64,000 nucleotides of DNA from Simmondsia chinensis (GCA_018398585.1 JAGTTD010000010.1:26142638-26206637); one strand, 5' to 3'; positions 34,481-46,562 are shown, numbered from the stretch's first letter. Notes: generated by a model not told the origin, from the letters alone. A program made the numbers and translations.

Positions 34481-34641
34481 TAGTTCTTATTATTATTTTC
34501 ATATTAAAATTTACCGGTGAGCATCACATTCCATCTTTATTTTACACGTAAACCAAACGGAGGAGTATAAATGGCTGGATCATTCCCACTCCCTAAAAGC
34601 CATTTCCATTCTTTTATTCCCACTCCCCAAATGGCTCCTAA

Positions 34642-35063
34642 GGGATTAATTTGAAGAAATTTAAAAAATAACAAAATAATAGTGTAAATAACACCTCCTC
34701 GACCACCCCCCCACCCCCCCCAAAAAAAAGAGAGGAAAAATGCACTTGGTCGGCTTTCGTCAGCTAAAATTAAATAATTTCAGCGCACACTGATTGTGAC
34801 TTTAGATAGCGTGTAAAGTCAATCCTCTCCCAAAAAAAGAAAGAAAAAGAAAAACTCGAAGCACCCGTGAAAGCAATTTTGAGAAAAAAATGAGCAAGTG
34901 CAAAAGATATATTTATTTATATTCTTATATATATAACAAAATAAATAATGGTATAAAATTGATTATTTTTATATTCATATAATATTACTTTAAAGCTCTG
35001 TCAAACACATAAAATTGCAATTGGTGTGTGAATTGCAATTCCAATTCCGGTGGAATTAAAATT
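34642..35063. other. Spacer and left part of MITE family M
   Basis: 34642-34980 shows only short C and A runs and AT-rich text. 34990-35063 (ACACATAAAATTGCAATTGG onward) is the left part of a repeat whose other copy lies at 46235-46351. No gene seen. Confidence 0.5.
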
Positions 35064-36232
35064 TGATGTGTCACATTGTTCCATATCTTATGCCTCATGC
35101 CCACCACATACACAGCTATTACATGTGTATTTTATTGCTATTTAGGTGTATTATGTTTGGAACGCATTGTAGCAAACAAACGTTAAAAAGTGATAAAGGT
35201 CAAGTATAAATGGGACATATTTTGAAGACTATGTGAGAAACCCCACCACCTATGGAAAAGAAGGATCTATTGGGTCATAATTCAGCAACCCATATCATTT
35301 TTGTAAGGTTTCGGGAACCAACTGACTAATCGACATGAACAGTCGATCAATCGATAGGTAATAGAGCAGTTCTATTGATTGTCGATCGATCGTCCAATAG
35401 TGCCAATCAATAAACACCTGTAGCGTACCCAAGGTCATGCCGCGGGCATAAATAGAAGGGGGCAGTGTTTTGCTCGTCATCTGTGTGTCCTTCCTCGAGC
35501 CGCCACGAGATCCAAGTGTTCTTCAAAGCCAAAGCGCAAGTGCTCTGAGTGCTGCGGGGGATCAAAGCACAGATCAACATCTACAACAATTGAGGATGTC
35601 TTTTTGAGTTTTTCATTGTTTTTCTTGCTAGATTTTATAACGTGTAAAACTCCCATGGAGGAGTAGCCCTTTAGTTTTGGGACGATGGATGGATAGCCAC
35701 TTGTATCCCGGACTTGTATTGTACTCTTGACAATGATTGTGTTATGTTAATTTTGCACTCCTATGGGGAGTTATTTATTTCGATTGGGTTTCTTTGGATG
35801 TGCTTGTAGCCATGTTCAAAATACCTCTTTATTTGTTTTTTGTCTATGAGCTTGTAGCCTAGACTTTAATAGATTAGGTTTTCACTTGTGGTAAGGGTTG
35901 AGGTTGTGCCAAACCCTGACCACAATCTTTTATATGAGTTTGTATTGAATTAGGAGTGAGGAAGGAATTGACTAATGCTATTGGGATAACCTATGCTACA
36001 CTTAGGGTGATAAAATAAGTTATGCCTTTAGAAAAGTTTATTACTTTATGTCCTAATTTAAATGTTAACCTAGGTATAGTGCTTGTACCCTAAGCCTCCT
36101 AAATCATTGTCATAGTAAAATATAGTGGTGGGAGTCGAGTTAAACAACCCCGAATTCGTTCCTCAAACTGCCCTTAGTTGAATTGACATCTTAATCGGTG
36201 TTTTAATTGCTTTGTTTTAACTAATTGCTCAC

Positions 36233-37468
36233 TGATGTGTATTATATTTACATATTTTATTCTTCATTCCCAAGACATATTTGGCTTTTACATGTGTGTT
36301 TTGTTGTAAGCTATGTACATTTAAGCTTGGAGTACATATTTGAATACTGCTTTGAGAAACCCGACTATGGGTGCGAAAAAGGACCAATCGGGTCATAATT
36401 CGGTAACATAAATAAGCCTTGTGGATGTATATATACGTACATAGTTGACAGAGACCGGGAAGGGGGGATGCACACGCTACCCCCACATGATTTAAATATC
36501 GAATACTTAATTATTTTGGGGGATCTTTTTGCCACGCCTTCTGTCATCCTTTCCTTCCCGAAGCTGCTAGAAGATCCAAAGGGTTCTCAAACGCCGAAGC
36601 ACAGGTGGTCGGTGTACTAGAGGAATCAAAGCAAGGATCAACATCAACATAAGTTAGGGGACTCTTCAAATTCTTAGTTTTATCATTATTGTTTTCTTTC
36701 TTGGATTTCATGATGTTTAGAATTCCTATGGAGGAGTAGACTTTTAGTTTAGAGATGAAGGACGAATGGGTAGCCATCCGTACCCCAGATTTATATTTTA
36801 TGGTAAACAATAGTTTTGTTATGTTATGTATGCACCCTTGTGGGGAATTTATGATCATTGTTTGGTTTTTTTTTTGTGTAAGCTTGTAGCCATGTTAAGA
36901 TTACCAAATTATTAGCATTAATCTACGAGCTTGTAGCCTAGACCATAACATAACTGGTTTTTACGCGTGTTTAGGGTAGAGGTTATACCCAACCCTAAAC
37001 ACAATCTTTATACAAATTAATATTTTCTTAGGAGTGACAAAGGAATTAAGCAGTGCTAATGCGATAACCTATGCTATATGTAGGCATGATATGATAGGTT
37101 ATCCCTTTAAACTAGTTCATTACCCTATGCCCCAATTCAAATACTAAACCGGGCTTTGTACTTGTAGCCTAAGCCTCCTAAACCATTGTCATAGTAGAAT
37201 GTAATGATGGGATACGAGTAATACTACCTTGAATTCATTCACTGAACTAACCTTAATTAAATTGATACTTTTAGTTTATTGTCAGTTTTGCTATTTTAGT
37301 TAACAAATCATTTAAACCAACTCAAAACTCGATTTCAACCGCTCGTTAATAACAAAATCCAACTGAACTCCGATTCCTTGCGGATATGACCCGTATACCC
37401 GATTTAGCTACGACGATCTCGTACGCTTGCGAGTAGACGGTTTTAAAACACACATTTAAAATACATCA
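36233..37468 (+). repeat. 5' LTR of element G
   Basis: TGATGTGTATTATATTTACA to TTTAAAATACATCA. Confidence 0.9.
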
Positions 37469-37474
37469 AATTTT

Positions 37475-37492
37475 TGGCGCCATTGCCATGGA
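37475..37492 (+). promoter_or_regulatory. Asp-tRNA-type primer binding site of G
   Basis: TGGCGCCATTGCCATGGA differs little from the Athila-type TGGCGCCGTTGCCGGGGA and sits six bases after the LTR. Confidence 0.82.
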
Positions 37493-37726
37493 ATCGGTAG
37501 GCAAAGTTGATTTAGAAATTAATGAGTTATTTTTTATTTTTATTTTTAGTTTTATTTCTATTTTCTTTGTTTAAAAAAAAAAAGAAAAAACCTATTTCTT
37601 TTTCATTAGTTTATTTTTTTGTTTTATTATTTTTATTTATTTCATTTTTTATTTTAATTTTTTTTATTTTCTTTATTATAAGTTGATTTTACACCACGTA
37701 CGATTGAGGACCATTTTATTCCCCAA

Positions 37727-39000
37727 ATGTATGTCGCACCCGTTGGGGTTACGTTAACCACCGTGAGTAATGTTAACTTTGAGCTTAAGCCTGAGACCAT
37801 CAACATGCTTCCCATTTTCTATGGGAAGCCGATTGAGAGCTCATATAAGAACCTTGATGAGTTTATAGAAATTTGCGAAACTTGTCATCATTAAGGTGTC
37901 TCAACTAATACTGTTCGGCTACGTCTTTTTCCATTCTCGTTAAAGGATGTAGCCAAAAGGTGGTTTTACTCTCTTCGTAGAGGTGAAATCACCACTTGGA
38001 CTGAGCTCTAGCAAAAGTTCCTGATCAAGTTTTATCCTGAAGCTAGAAGTATGGCTGTTAGATGTGCAGTCAATAGTTTTGAACAAAAGGATCAGGAACA
38101 ATTCCATGAGAGCTAGGACAAATTTAAGGAGCTCCTTAGAAGCTGTCCCTACCATGGGTCACCCAAGTGGGCTCTTGTGCAGAATTTCTATGATGGTCTC
38201 ATAGCTTCCAACAAACAAATGGGCTCTTTAACTTAAAAGATGAGGACGAGGCGTGGACGCTATTTGAGCGCCTCAACGAACACTCTCTTGACCAAGCCTC
38301 TTCTGTGAGGGTGGTTAGGAGGGGCGCACGCGGTGTCTACGAAGTAGCACCTACCGATGACATTAACCTTCAACTGGACGCCCTTAGCAGGAAGATGGAT
38401 CAGCTTATGAACCTGCATGCGAATCCTACTAATTTGCCCCTAGTCTATGCAGCTGAGTGATTGAGTGGTACTACTCCATGTGGCATTTATTTGAGTGAGG
38501 ACCATTTTGTGCTTAATTGTTTAAATGTGTCACAATTTTTGGAATATGTACAGGAACAGGTTCATACAGCTCAAGGATATTCCGGAAATAGTGACCCGTT
38601 CTCCAACACCAACAATCCCGGGTGGCGCGATCATCCAAACTTCTAGTGGAAGCAAAACGCCAATTATAATCAACCCACGAGACAACAAGAACCCGGCTTT
38701 ACAGGTAATGCACACCCTCCCATTCTGCAGGGAGGGCACAAGTATGGTACTCGACCTCGCTCCAATGTTACCCATGATAACCCTCCTTCCCCATGTCTAG
38801 GATACACTTCACAATTTTAGGAACATATACTCTACTTTATGGAGGACACCATACAACAGGTTCAGTCTAACTCTCAATCTATAGCTAGATTAGCAAACCA
38901 TATAGGACAATTGGCCCAAGTACTTAATAGATGAGAGGAAGAGAGGTCACCCTCCCAACCTCTTACACTTCCAGCAAGGTCAACTAGCTCTAGCCCAAAC
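37727..39000 (+). pseudogene. Gag of element G
   Basis: The start is tentatively ATG at 37727 (MYVAPVGVTLTTVS); the true start may be upstream. The capsid block reads FELKPETINMLPIFYGKP, SSYKNLDEFIEICETCHH, then LFPFSLKDVAKRWFYSL, ITTWTEL and FLIKFYPEARS. A later part at 38461-38646 has GIYLSEDHFVLNCLN and NPGWRDHPNF, typical of Athila-like gag. Stops occur at 37893, 38010, 38115 and 38458, with a frameshift near 38230. Confidence 0.8.
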
Positions 39001-39215
39001 TTGCCCCCTCACGAGCAAGTTTGGGTTGTGTCAGTGTCTGGAGAGTGGAACCTTTGAGATGTGGAGGTCGAGGTTGAGAAAGAGAGCACGAACCCGTCTC
39101 CCACTACTGATAGGTAGGGCCCACAAGGTAGGTTTGCTGAACCTACTGTCCCTCTTCCTTCGGCCCTTAGAGGACTGAAGAAGAAGATGACCAAAAAAGG
39201 ACTAAGCTCATAGAC

Positions 39216-39876
39216 TTGTTTAATGATGTGAAGATCAACTTACCATTGATCAAAACTATTAAACACATCCCTATATATGCCAAGTTCCTTAAGGACCTTT
39301 GCACCAAAAAGAAGCACGCACAAGCGCATATCCTGAAGAAGGTTAGGCTCATGGAGAAGGTAAGCAGCATTTTAATGTCGGGCGCCCCACCCAAGTTTTG
39401 AGACCCCAGGGCATTTACCATTCCATGTCTCTTAGGAGAGCGTTGTATCAATAGAGCCTTGCTAGATCTTGGGGCAAGTGTAAACCTCATCCCTTACTCG
39501 GTTTTTTGAGAATTAGGTATAGAATACCTTAAGCCAACGAATGTTAAACTTTAGTTGGATGATAGGACAGAGCGGGTACCTCATGGAGTAGTGGAAGATG
39601 TACTTGTCAAGGTTGACAAGTTTGTCTTCCATATTGATTTTCTTGTCTTAGATATAGACCCTACTCCTAGGCAAAAACACAACGCTCCCATTATTTTAGG
39701 CCGACCATTCCTAGCAATGGCCGACACTGTTATTCATTGTAGGACAGGTTTGTTAGAGGTTTTGTTTGGAAACCTCAAGGGTAAATTAAGGGTCTCAAAC
39801 TTTGTTCGACACCCTAAGACTGAGGACAAGTTGGAACGCTACAGGGTTGATGATATTCACCTTGGTAGAGCCGAGT
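39216..39876 (+). pseudogene. Protease of element G
   Basis: After KINLPLIKTIKHIPIYAKFL, the active-site region reads ALLDLGASVNLIPYS, with the Asp and Gly-Ala-Ser present. The frame continues with RVPHGVVEDVLVKVDKFVF, HIDFLVLDIDP and PIILGRPFLAMADTVIHC, matching the Athila protease pattern and the F protease at 14038-14499. Stops at about 39400, 39509 and 39553 inactivate it. Confidence 0.82.
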
Positions 39877-41573
39877 AAGCGCGATTCCACTAAAAGTGAT
39901 GATTGTAATAGTGTCACTGTCTGTGTCGATAGCTGTGCTTCATCACCTGCACCTAGCAGGATAGAGACTTGGGACCCTGATGCTGGTAATGTTTCCCTCC
40001 TTGATAATCACAGGTCTCGAAATGCTGTTGGGTTTGGGGATCGTCCCTACTGGATCAACTTGAGTTCTATGGCAGACATTGCCTCAGATTTTGGATGATC
40101 TCGTGTTCTAAACTGTGTCCGGTTGAAGATGTTAAACTTAGCGCTCTTGGGAGGCAACCTAACCTATCTTTAGTTTCGTTTTATTTTATTGTTATTATTT
40201 TTTTCATATGAACTCTTTTTTAATTGTGGATCCGTTTGTTATCCCTCATATGATAACTTTGTTTCTCTTTTACTAAACACTTGTACGCTCTTTATTTCTA
40301 ACACTACTAGTAAGTCTATTTATTATCATGTCTTTTATGTCTTCCATTGTAGCTTGCTACCTCCATCTGTCTTCTTCGGATTTGCTCACCACATGTCGTT
40401 GAATATGTTGCACCTCAGATCGTCTCTTTCCTTTCCTTACTTAAATTTATTTTTGTTGATTTGTAGTAAGGACAATGCAAGGTTTGGGTTTGTGGATGGC
40501 AGAAGAGAGCAAACTTTTGTTTGTCCTTTAAAGCTTCATTTGGCTTAAATTAGCTACATTTTTGCATTACTAAATATAGAGTTGCTTGTGACTTATATTG
40601 TAGACCCAAATTTGAGATGTATTATAACGATTAGAATGTTTATGTAATGGGATTATCGTTTGATCCTACTTTTGAATCCATATTTTTTTCTTTTAGCTTG
40701 TTAGAAAAATTATACTTTTTCACCCTTAATTTTGTGACATATCTTATTGTTTAGGTTAAAATAGCGGTAATAACTTTAGGAATTGGAATCCACCATTCTG
40801 ATTCAAGCAATGTTGAAATCGATTTACTATCTCTTTTCTTAAGTATTCCCTTCAAAAAAAAAAAAAGAAAAAGAAAAAACGTGACTTATTGATTCTTGTA
40901 GCCCCTGTATCATGAGCAAGTAAGCCCGTAGGGATATCTTGAAACCTAGTACCTTGAGCCAACTAGGTCGGGAGCTGCCTATTGAAAGTTCGCTACAAGG
41001 GCCACAAGGAAAGCTTAAAAAGAATCGACCCTTTAGGTCGCCATAATAAGCACTAATACCTAATAAAAAAAAAGGGGTATGTGCTAACAGATGAGGCTAT
41101 GAATTCCTTGGACTCAAGCCATTAGGTCAGTAGGGGTCTCTTAAGACCAAACACCTTGAGCCAACTGGATCGGGAGTTGCCGACCGAAAACTCGTTATAT
41201 GTGACTGAGGGAGACACGTCTGTCCATAAAGAAAAAAAAAAACAAAAAAAGAAGAGAAAAAAGGTGAAACAAGAGAGCAAAAAGAGAAGTTTTTTTTGAT
41301 TACTTTGTTGATTAGCGGTAAAAGGGTTGGGATAAGACGAAAGGAAGAGAAGTTCTAAACTCACTCATAAGTAAAAAAACTTTAACAACTGGAACTTGAG
41401 TTAGAACCTGTACAATAATAACATTACATAAGGATTCTCCACTCTTAGTTATGCCTTCAAATATGATCAGACAATGATTTTAACAAGGGGCACTTGCCGT
41501 ATGCGCCCGACTAAAATTTTTCATTATTAGCTAGTTTAAGTTGAATCTTGCTCGAGGACAAGCAAGGCAATGT
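39877..41573 (+). other. Noncoding 3' region of element G
   Basis: No RT or integrase was found on either strand. GCGCTCTTGGGAGGCAACC near 40140 is a motif common downstream of coding parts in such elements. Two diverged copies of a ~190-bp unit sit at about 40920-41100 and 41110-41300 (ACCTTGAGCCAACT, then GGTCGGGAG or GGATCGGGAG). Before the 3' LTR, GCTCGAGGACAAGCAAGGC stands where the family keeps its 3' terminal signal. Confidence 0.6.
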
Positions 41574-41817
41574 TGATATGCTTTATATTTACATATTTTA
41601 TTCTTCGTTCCCGATACATATTTGGCTTGGAGTACAACGGAGCGAACAAAGGTGGAAACGCGATGAAATCAAGCATAATCGGTGCATATTTGAATACTGC
41701 TTTGAGAAACCCGACCACGTGTATGAAAAAGGACCAATCGGGTCATAATTTGGTCACCCAAACAAGTCTTGTAGATAGTTAATATATATTATATATTATT
41801 ATATTATATATATTATG

Positions 41818-41880
<63 letters not shown>

Positions 41881-42890
41881 GAGACGGGGAAGGGGGGACG
41901 CACATGCCACTACCGCGCGATTTAAATATCAGATACCTAATTATTTTGGGGGATCTTTTTGCCACGCCTCTTCTCATCCTCTCCTTCTTGAAGCCACTAC
42001 GAGATCCAAAGGGTTCTCAAACGCCAAAGTGCAGGTGGTCGGAGTACTAGGGGAATCAAAGCAAGGATCAACGTCAACATCAATTGGGGGGTCTTCAAAT
42101 CCTTACTTTTATCATTATTGTTTTCTTTCTTAGATTTCATATGTTTAGAACTCGTATGGAGGAGTGGACTTTTAATTTAGGGATGAAGGATGGGTAGCCA
42201 TCTGTATCTTAGATTTATATTTTATTATAAATAATGGTTTTGTTATATTATATACGCACTTCTGTGGGACATTTCTGATCATTGTTTCGTTTTCTTTGTC
42301 TGAGCTTGCGGCCATGTTCAGATTTCCAAATTATCAGCGTTAATCTATGAGCTTGTAGCCTAGACTATAACATAACTGGTTTTCACGTATGTTTAGGTCC
42401 GAGGTTGTACCCAACTCTAAACACAATCTTTATAGAAACTAATGTTTGGTTAGGAGTGACAAAGGAATTAAGTAATGCTAATGAGATAATCTATGCTGCA
42501 TTTAGGGGTGATAAGATAGGTTATACCTTTGGACTAGTTCATTACCCTAAGCCCTAATTTAAATACTAACCCAGGCTTAGTGCTTGTAGCTTAAGCCTCC
42601 TAAACCATTGTCATAGTGGAATATAATGACGGGATATGAGTAACACTACCTTGAATTCATTCCCTGAATTAACCTCAATTGAATTGACACTTTTAGTTTA
42701 TCGTCGGTTTTGCCATTTTTGTTAACAAATCATTTAAACCAACTCAAAACTTTATTTCAACCGCTTGTTGATAACAAAATCCAACTTAACTCTGATTCCC
42801 TTCGGATACGACCTGTATACCCGATTTAGCTACAATGATCTCGTACACTTGCAAGTAGATGATTTTAAAACACACATTTAAAACACATCA
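41574..42890 (+). repeat. 3' LTR of element G
   Basis: TGATATGCTTTATATTTACA to AAAACACATCA. It differs from the 5' LTR mainly by a (TA)n expansion at about 41823-41875 and scattered substitutions. Confidence 0.9.
41823..41875. repeat. (TA)n microsatellite inside the G 3' LTR
   Basis: About 53 bp of nearly pure TA, absent from the 5' LTR. Confidence 0.95.
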
Positions 42891-43052
42891 CTCACTTCAC
42901 CAACAAAAACCAAAAACCCAATCTCTCCTTAATAACTGAATACGACTTTATATCGATTCCTTGAGGAGACGAGACCCAGATACCCGCCACAAGTACAACT
43001 TGCTAGTACGCTTGCGAGTAGACGGTTTTAAAACACTTCTAAGGCCACATCA

Positions 43053-43192
43053 AAATTATGATGAAATTGAGATTTCATTGGTTAATTTAAATAAAGGAAT
43101 TGGAGCTCGGAATTATTATTTCATACATATTCGAGTGATCACAGGTTTTTTGGTCAATCAAGTTGGAGCATTTCAAATTTTGAATCAGCTGG
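43053..43192. repeat. MITE family M, right part
   Basis: AAATTATGATGAAATTGAGA onward continues the repeat interrupted by G'. The uninterrupted relative is at 46235-46351. Confidence 0.6.
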
Positions 43193-43772
43193 TAGGGGTG
43201 CACATCGGTCAAAAACTAGACCGAGGACCGAATAGATTTAATAATGAAACAGAGGACAAGACCAATTAAAACCAGGTCAATCCAGTGCAAGATGGGCTAG
43301 AACTTGGTTCGGACCGGACCAATTTGGGTCGATTTTCATCTATCAAGAGCAATTATAACAAGAAAAACGTTTCCATACAATAGTTATAAATTAATAATTT
43401 ACGATACTGGTATAATTTGTACACTGTATACATAATTTTAGGATAAATACACAAGATATTTATGTAATCATTAAATAGTTAATTTTCTAAGATTTAAATA
43501 TTCTAAATAAATATGTATCTATTAATTATATATTAAAATTATTAAAATTATGTACCGAAATATTTGATGCGAAATTGTGTTGATCGGCCTTGGGTCTGGT
43601 CTTTGAGTTTTCCGATCTTGGACCTGATCGGACGGAGGACCAATCAAGCCCATATACTTGACTGAAGATCGGACCAGTATATGGTTGGTCCGATCTTGCC
43701 CGGTTTGATTGTTGACTAAAAAGGCTGATTCATTCCTATAAACCGGTCCGGACTGAATTTTGTTTACCCCTA
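43193..43772. mobile_element. hAT-like non-autonomous transposon
   Basis: 580 bp with ends TAGGGGTGCACA and the complement TAGGGGTAAACA, flanked by an 8-bp TSD TCAGCTGG (43185-43192) and TCAGATGG (43773-43780), 7 of 8. TSD length and TAGGGGTG ends fit hAT. Both ends are rich in CGGTC/GGACCGG phrases. No transposase. Confidence 0.8.
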
Positions 43773-43780
43773 TCAGATGG

Positions 43781-44470
43781 GTTGAGTTTTGGTATAATCA
43801 ATTTGAGTTTGAGTTATTTGAATTTCGAGTCAAATCAGATCGAGTTTTAGTGGCCCTGGATTATTTTACAGATCAATCTCAACTATTAATCAAGTTGGTT
43901 CTTCTCTGCATTCAAGCTGGACTGGATTAAGTTTAAGTTGATTTAGGTAATTTTGAGCTCGATTCATCTTGTCTTTGGGTCAAATGGGTTGCATTGTTTT
44001 GAATTGCGGGTTATATCGGGTAACGTCAAATTTAGGCCTGGAGTGAGATGGGCCGAGACATTTTAGGTTTAGGGCATACTAGGCTCTGATCAATTTGCCT
44101 GTGCCATTTTGACTTTAGTCTTAACTTGGTTACATCACATGCAAGTCCAACAGTTTCATTTTTTAGATTTCACTAATGTTGGGTTTCGGGTCAATTGGGT
44201 TAGGCTACTTCAGAATCTGAGTTAAATCGATTCAGGTCATTTCAAGATCAAGTCATTTGAGTTAGATCATTTTGATGCCTTGGTCAAATCTAGGTTGTGC
44301 TAAGTCTTTCGGTTCAAGTCATCTTAGGTTTAGTTTGATTAAGTGGGTTATTTTGAGTCTTAAGTCAGTGAAGTCACTGTAGAAATGCAATTCTGTATCC
44401 CTCCCTGAAGGAATTAGAATGTAGGACATTCAGTTAAATCCCAATATAAATGGAATCGGGCAGTTGAATT
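43781..44470. repeat. Degenerate TTGGGTCAA/TTTGAG repeat
   Basis: Repeated short phrases such as GGGTTGAGTT, GTCAAATGGGTT and GGTCAATTGGGTT, without a fixed period. No gene seen. Confidence 0.45.
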
Positions 44471-45553
44471 GGAATTCCAGTTCCAGGTGAATCAGACAAT
44501 GGAATTGAAATTTTTGGCTCCAATTTCAATCCTAACCCCAATTTCAGACTCTAGTTCGATTTGTCAACAAGTAGCTAAGTGCTTTAGACATATAATTCTT
44601 ATATATTTAAGTACCTCTAACAATGCTCTTTTGAAAATAGTCCCTATTGATGCTTTTTTTAATAAGTTGAAGAAAGTATTACAACAACATTCTAAAAGTA
44701 GTTCTTTTGATAAAAATTCTAAAAGTGGTTTAAAAAAAGTAGTAAAAGTAAATCTGTATATATAAAAATTCGGTCCTCCGACACAGGTTGCGTTCGGTTT
44801 AGCTTTTTGACAACTTAAAACTGTGAAAAGGCTCTAATTGGCTGTAAGGCTTGCGTTTGGCTGATATAAAAGATCTTTTTCATAGCTTAAACATAAAGAT
44901 GAAAAAACTATTTTGTAACTAAGTAGAAAAATATGTAAAATTAGATCTTTTTACAGCTTTATTCTAAAAAGTTTTGTAGAAAGATTATATTACATTAAAT
45001 CTTCTCCACTACAGCCTGCTATTACTTGGTTTGATCACCCTCATCTACCACCACCTTTTTTACCTTCACGAGTCGCTACACTCATCACTCTACATTATAA
45101 TAATAAATCACTGTCATAATTCTCTCATACTTGCAATTATTATTTAATTTATATTACTAAGTGATTTTTGTGATTATAATAAATAATTTTTGTTTCTAAA
45201 CTTGTATCCAAATATTTTGTTCTATAAAAAAGTGCTTTCTGCATTGCACAACCAAATGCTTCATGGTAAAAAGATATAGATTTTAAATAGCTAGATCTTA
45301 TTTAAACAGATACGTTGAAAAAGACAAATAGAAATAAATTGAATCAAACGAACATATATTGCACCTGCTCAAATTAATTAATAAAATTATAGTTCATTTG
45401 GAAAGGGTATTAGTTTTTTGAATAAGACGTCCTAAATTTAAATTCCTCGCAAGAACACACTTGCCAAAAATAAAAAAAAAAAGAAAAAGAAAAATGCAGA
45501 CCATATAATTAAATTATATAGGTCAAACTTGACTTAAAATTCCAAATAAGAAC
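44471..45553. other. Intergenic, possible decayed MITE
   Basis: No coding support. TTGCGTTCGGTTTAGC near 44787 and the complement of GAATCAAACGAACATATA near 45340 could be worn inverted ends of one element. Otherwise AT-rich and featureless. Confidence 0.35.
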
Positions 45554-46123
45554 GAGCCGTTGCCCAAAATGGCTCGAAATGAAAAAATATTACCCAAAAT
45601 GACCTATTTCAAGAAATATTTACCCAAATGGCCTCCATATCATCAAATTTGAAATTTTTTTTTTTTTTGTTTTGGAAATACCTCCCTCCCTATGATATAA
45701 ATTTTAAAAATAATAATTTATATTAAATGTTATATAAGCAAACAACTATTATTTTTATTATATAACTATAATAACGAGTAAATTAAAAAATTATGTATAG
45801 ATAATATTATTTAATATTTAACAAATAACTTAATTTAATTTTTTATTATAAATTACATATATAATTTAACTAAAACGTATGTTATAAAGCTAAATATAAC
45901 ATGATAACAAAAATATAATTAATATATTTAATTTAATTAATAATTAATAATTTATTATAAAATTAAATTAAAAATTTAAAAAGGTTTAAAGTATCAAGTA
46001 ACCAAAACACCAAAAAAAAAATTTTTAAAATTGATGATGTGGAGGCCATTTGGAGAAATAGTTTTTAAAATGGGTCATTTTGGATAATAGTTTTTTATTT
46101 TCGACCATTTTGGAAAACGGCTC
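45554..46123. mobile_element. Mutator-like MITE with long inverted ends
   Basis: 570 bp. Inverted ends GAGCCGTTGCCCAAAATGG and GAGCCGTTTTCCAAAATGG stay similar for about 110 bp (CCAAATGGCCTCCA on both). Flanks AATAAGAAC (45545-45553) and CATAAGAAC (46124-46132) form a 9-bp TSD, 8 of 9, the size typical of Mutator. The interior is AT-rich, with no transposase. Confidence 0.85.
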
Positions 46124-46234
46124 CATAAGAACATTCTCTTGACCGGCGCACACTGAAGAATATTATTAAAAGTCCATTTCTATCATTTTCCTACCGAAAA
46201 TATGGGTATCTTTGTATCGTTAAAGAATTCTATG

Positions 46235-46351
46235 ATGCTCCATTTGGCACATATAATTGCAACTAGAGATGAAATTAGGCTATGCTAGGATTAAAATTAT
46301 GATGAAATTGAAATTATATTTTTTTGTTTAATCAATACAATTAGAGTTCGG
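46235..46351. repeat. MITE family M, second copy
   Basis: GCTCCATTTGGCACATATAA, then GGATTAAAATTATGATGAAA, then TTAGAGTTCGG. It matches 34985-35063 joined to 43058-43115, i.e. the state before G' inserted. It is cut by the Copia LTR at 46352. Confidence 0.55.
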
Positions 46352-46496
46352 TGTTAGGACTATAGGTTAGGATGAACAAGATAATACGTACATATTTGTT
46401 CATTGGGCTTGACCTAATTTTTATATAAGCATGTATTCATCTATTACAAATATATGATAGGACACCCTTAATTGTTGGATAGCTCATTATTTTACG
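46352..46496 (+). repeat. Short Copia-type LTR
   Basis: About 145 bp, TGTTAGGACTATAGG to CTCATTATTTTACG, with the terminal CA apparently mutated to CG, directly before a primer site. It is short, as in some Copia elements and TRIMs. Confidence 0.6.
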
Positions 46497-46508
46497 TGGT
46501 ATCAGAGC
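46497..46508 (+). promoter_or_regulatory. Initiator-Met-type primer binding site
   Basis: TGGTATCAGAGC, perfect, immediately after the short LTR. Confidence 0.85.
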
Positions 46509-46562
46509 TAAATTAGCCTTCTCGTATACTTTCTTCCAAAGCCATACCCTAGCTGCCCTAAC

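Larger units (their letters stand above)
32338..34638. mobile_element. Tourist-like (PIF/Harbinger type) element expanded by nested insertions
   Basis: The left end GGGGCCGTTTAGTACATGGG and the complement of the right end GGAGCCATTTGGGGAGTGGG match at about two thirds of the first 24 positions. TAA stands on both sides (32335-32337 and 34639-34641), the TSD size of this superfamily. Inside are a (TAA)n array, a long-terminal-repeat foldback element and a smaller MITE. No transposase frame seen. Confidence 0.5.
36233..42890 (+). mobile_element. Athila-like element G, full length, gag-protease only
   Basis: 6.66 kb with LTRs 36233-37468 and 41574-42890, Asp-type primer site, decayed gag and protease, and a perfect TSD CTCAC (36228-36232 and 42891-42895). 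There is no RT, RNase H or integrase: 1.7 kb of noncoding sequence lies between protease and the 3' LTR. It is therefore likely non-autonomous, as also seen for F. Confidence 0.9.
35064..43052 (+). repeat. Solo LTR G', split by element G
   Basis: The LTR body is 35064-36232 plus 42896-43052 (about 1.33 kb), TGATGTGTCACATTG to AGGCCACATCA, flanked by a perfect TSD AAATT (35059-35063 and 43053-43057). Length and the 3' end (AGACGGTTTTAAAACAC) match the LTRs of G, so it is a related family. Confidence 0.85.

Noticed and set aside
41548..41782. Two overlapping plus-strand frames at the start of the G 3' LTR
   Set aside because: They lie inside LTR sequence and do not persist in the 5' LTR.
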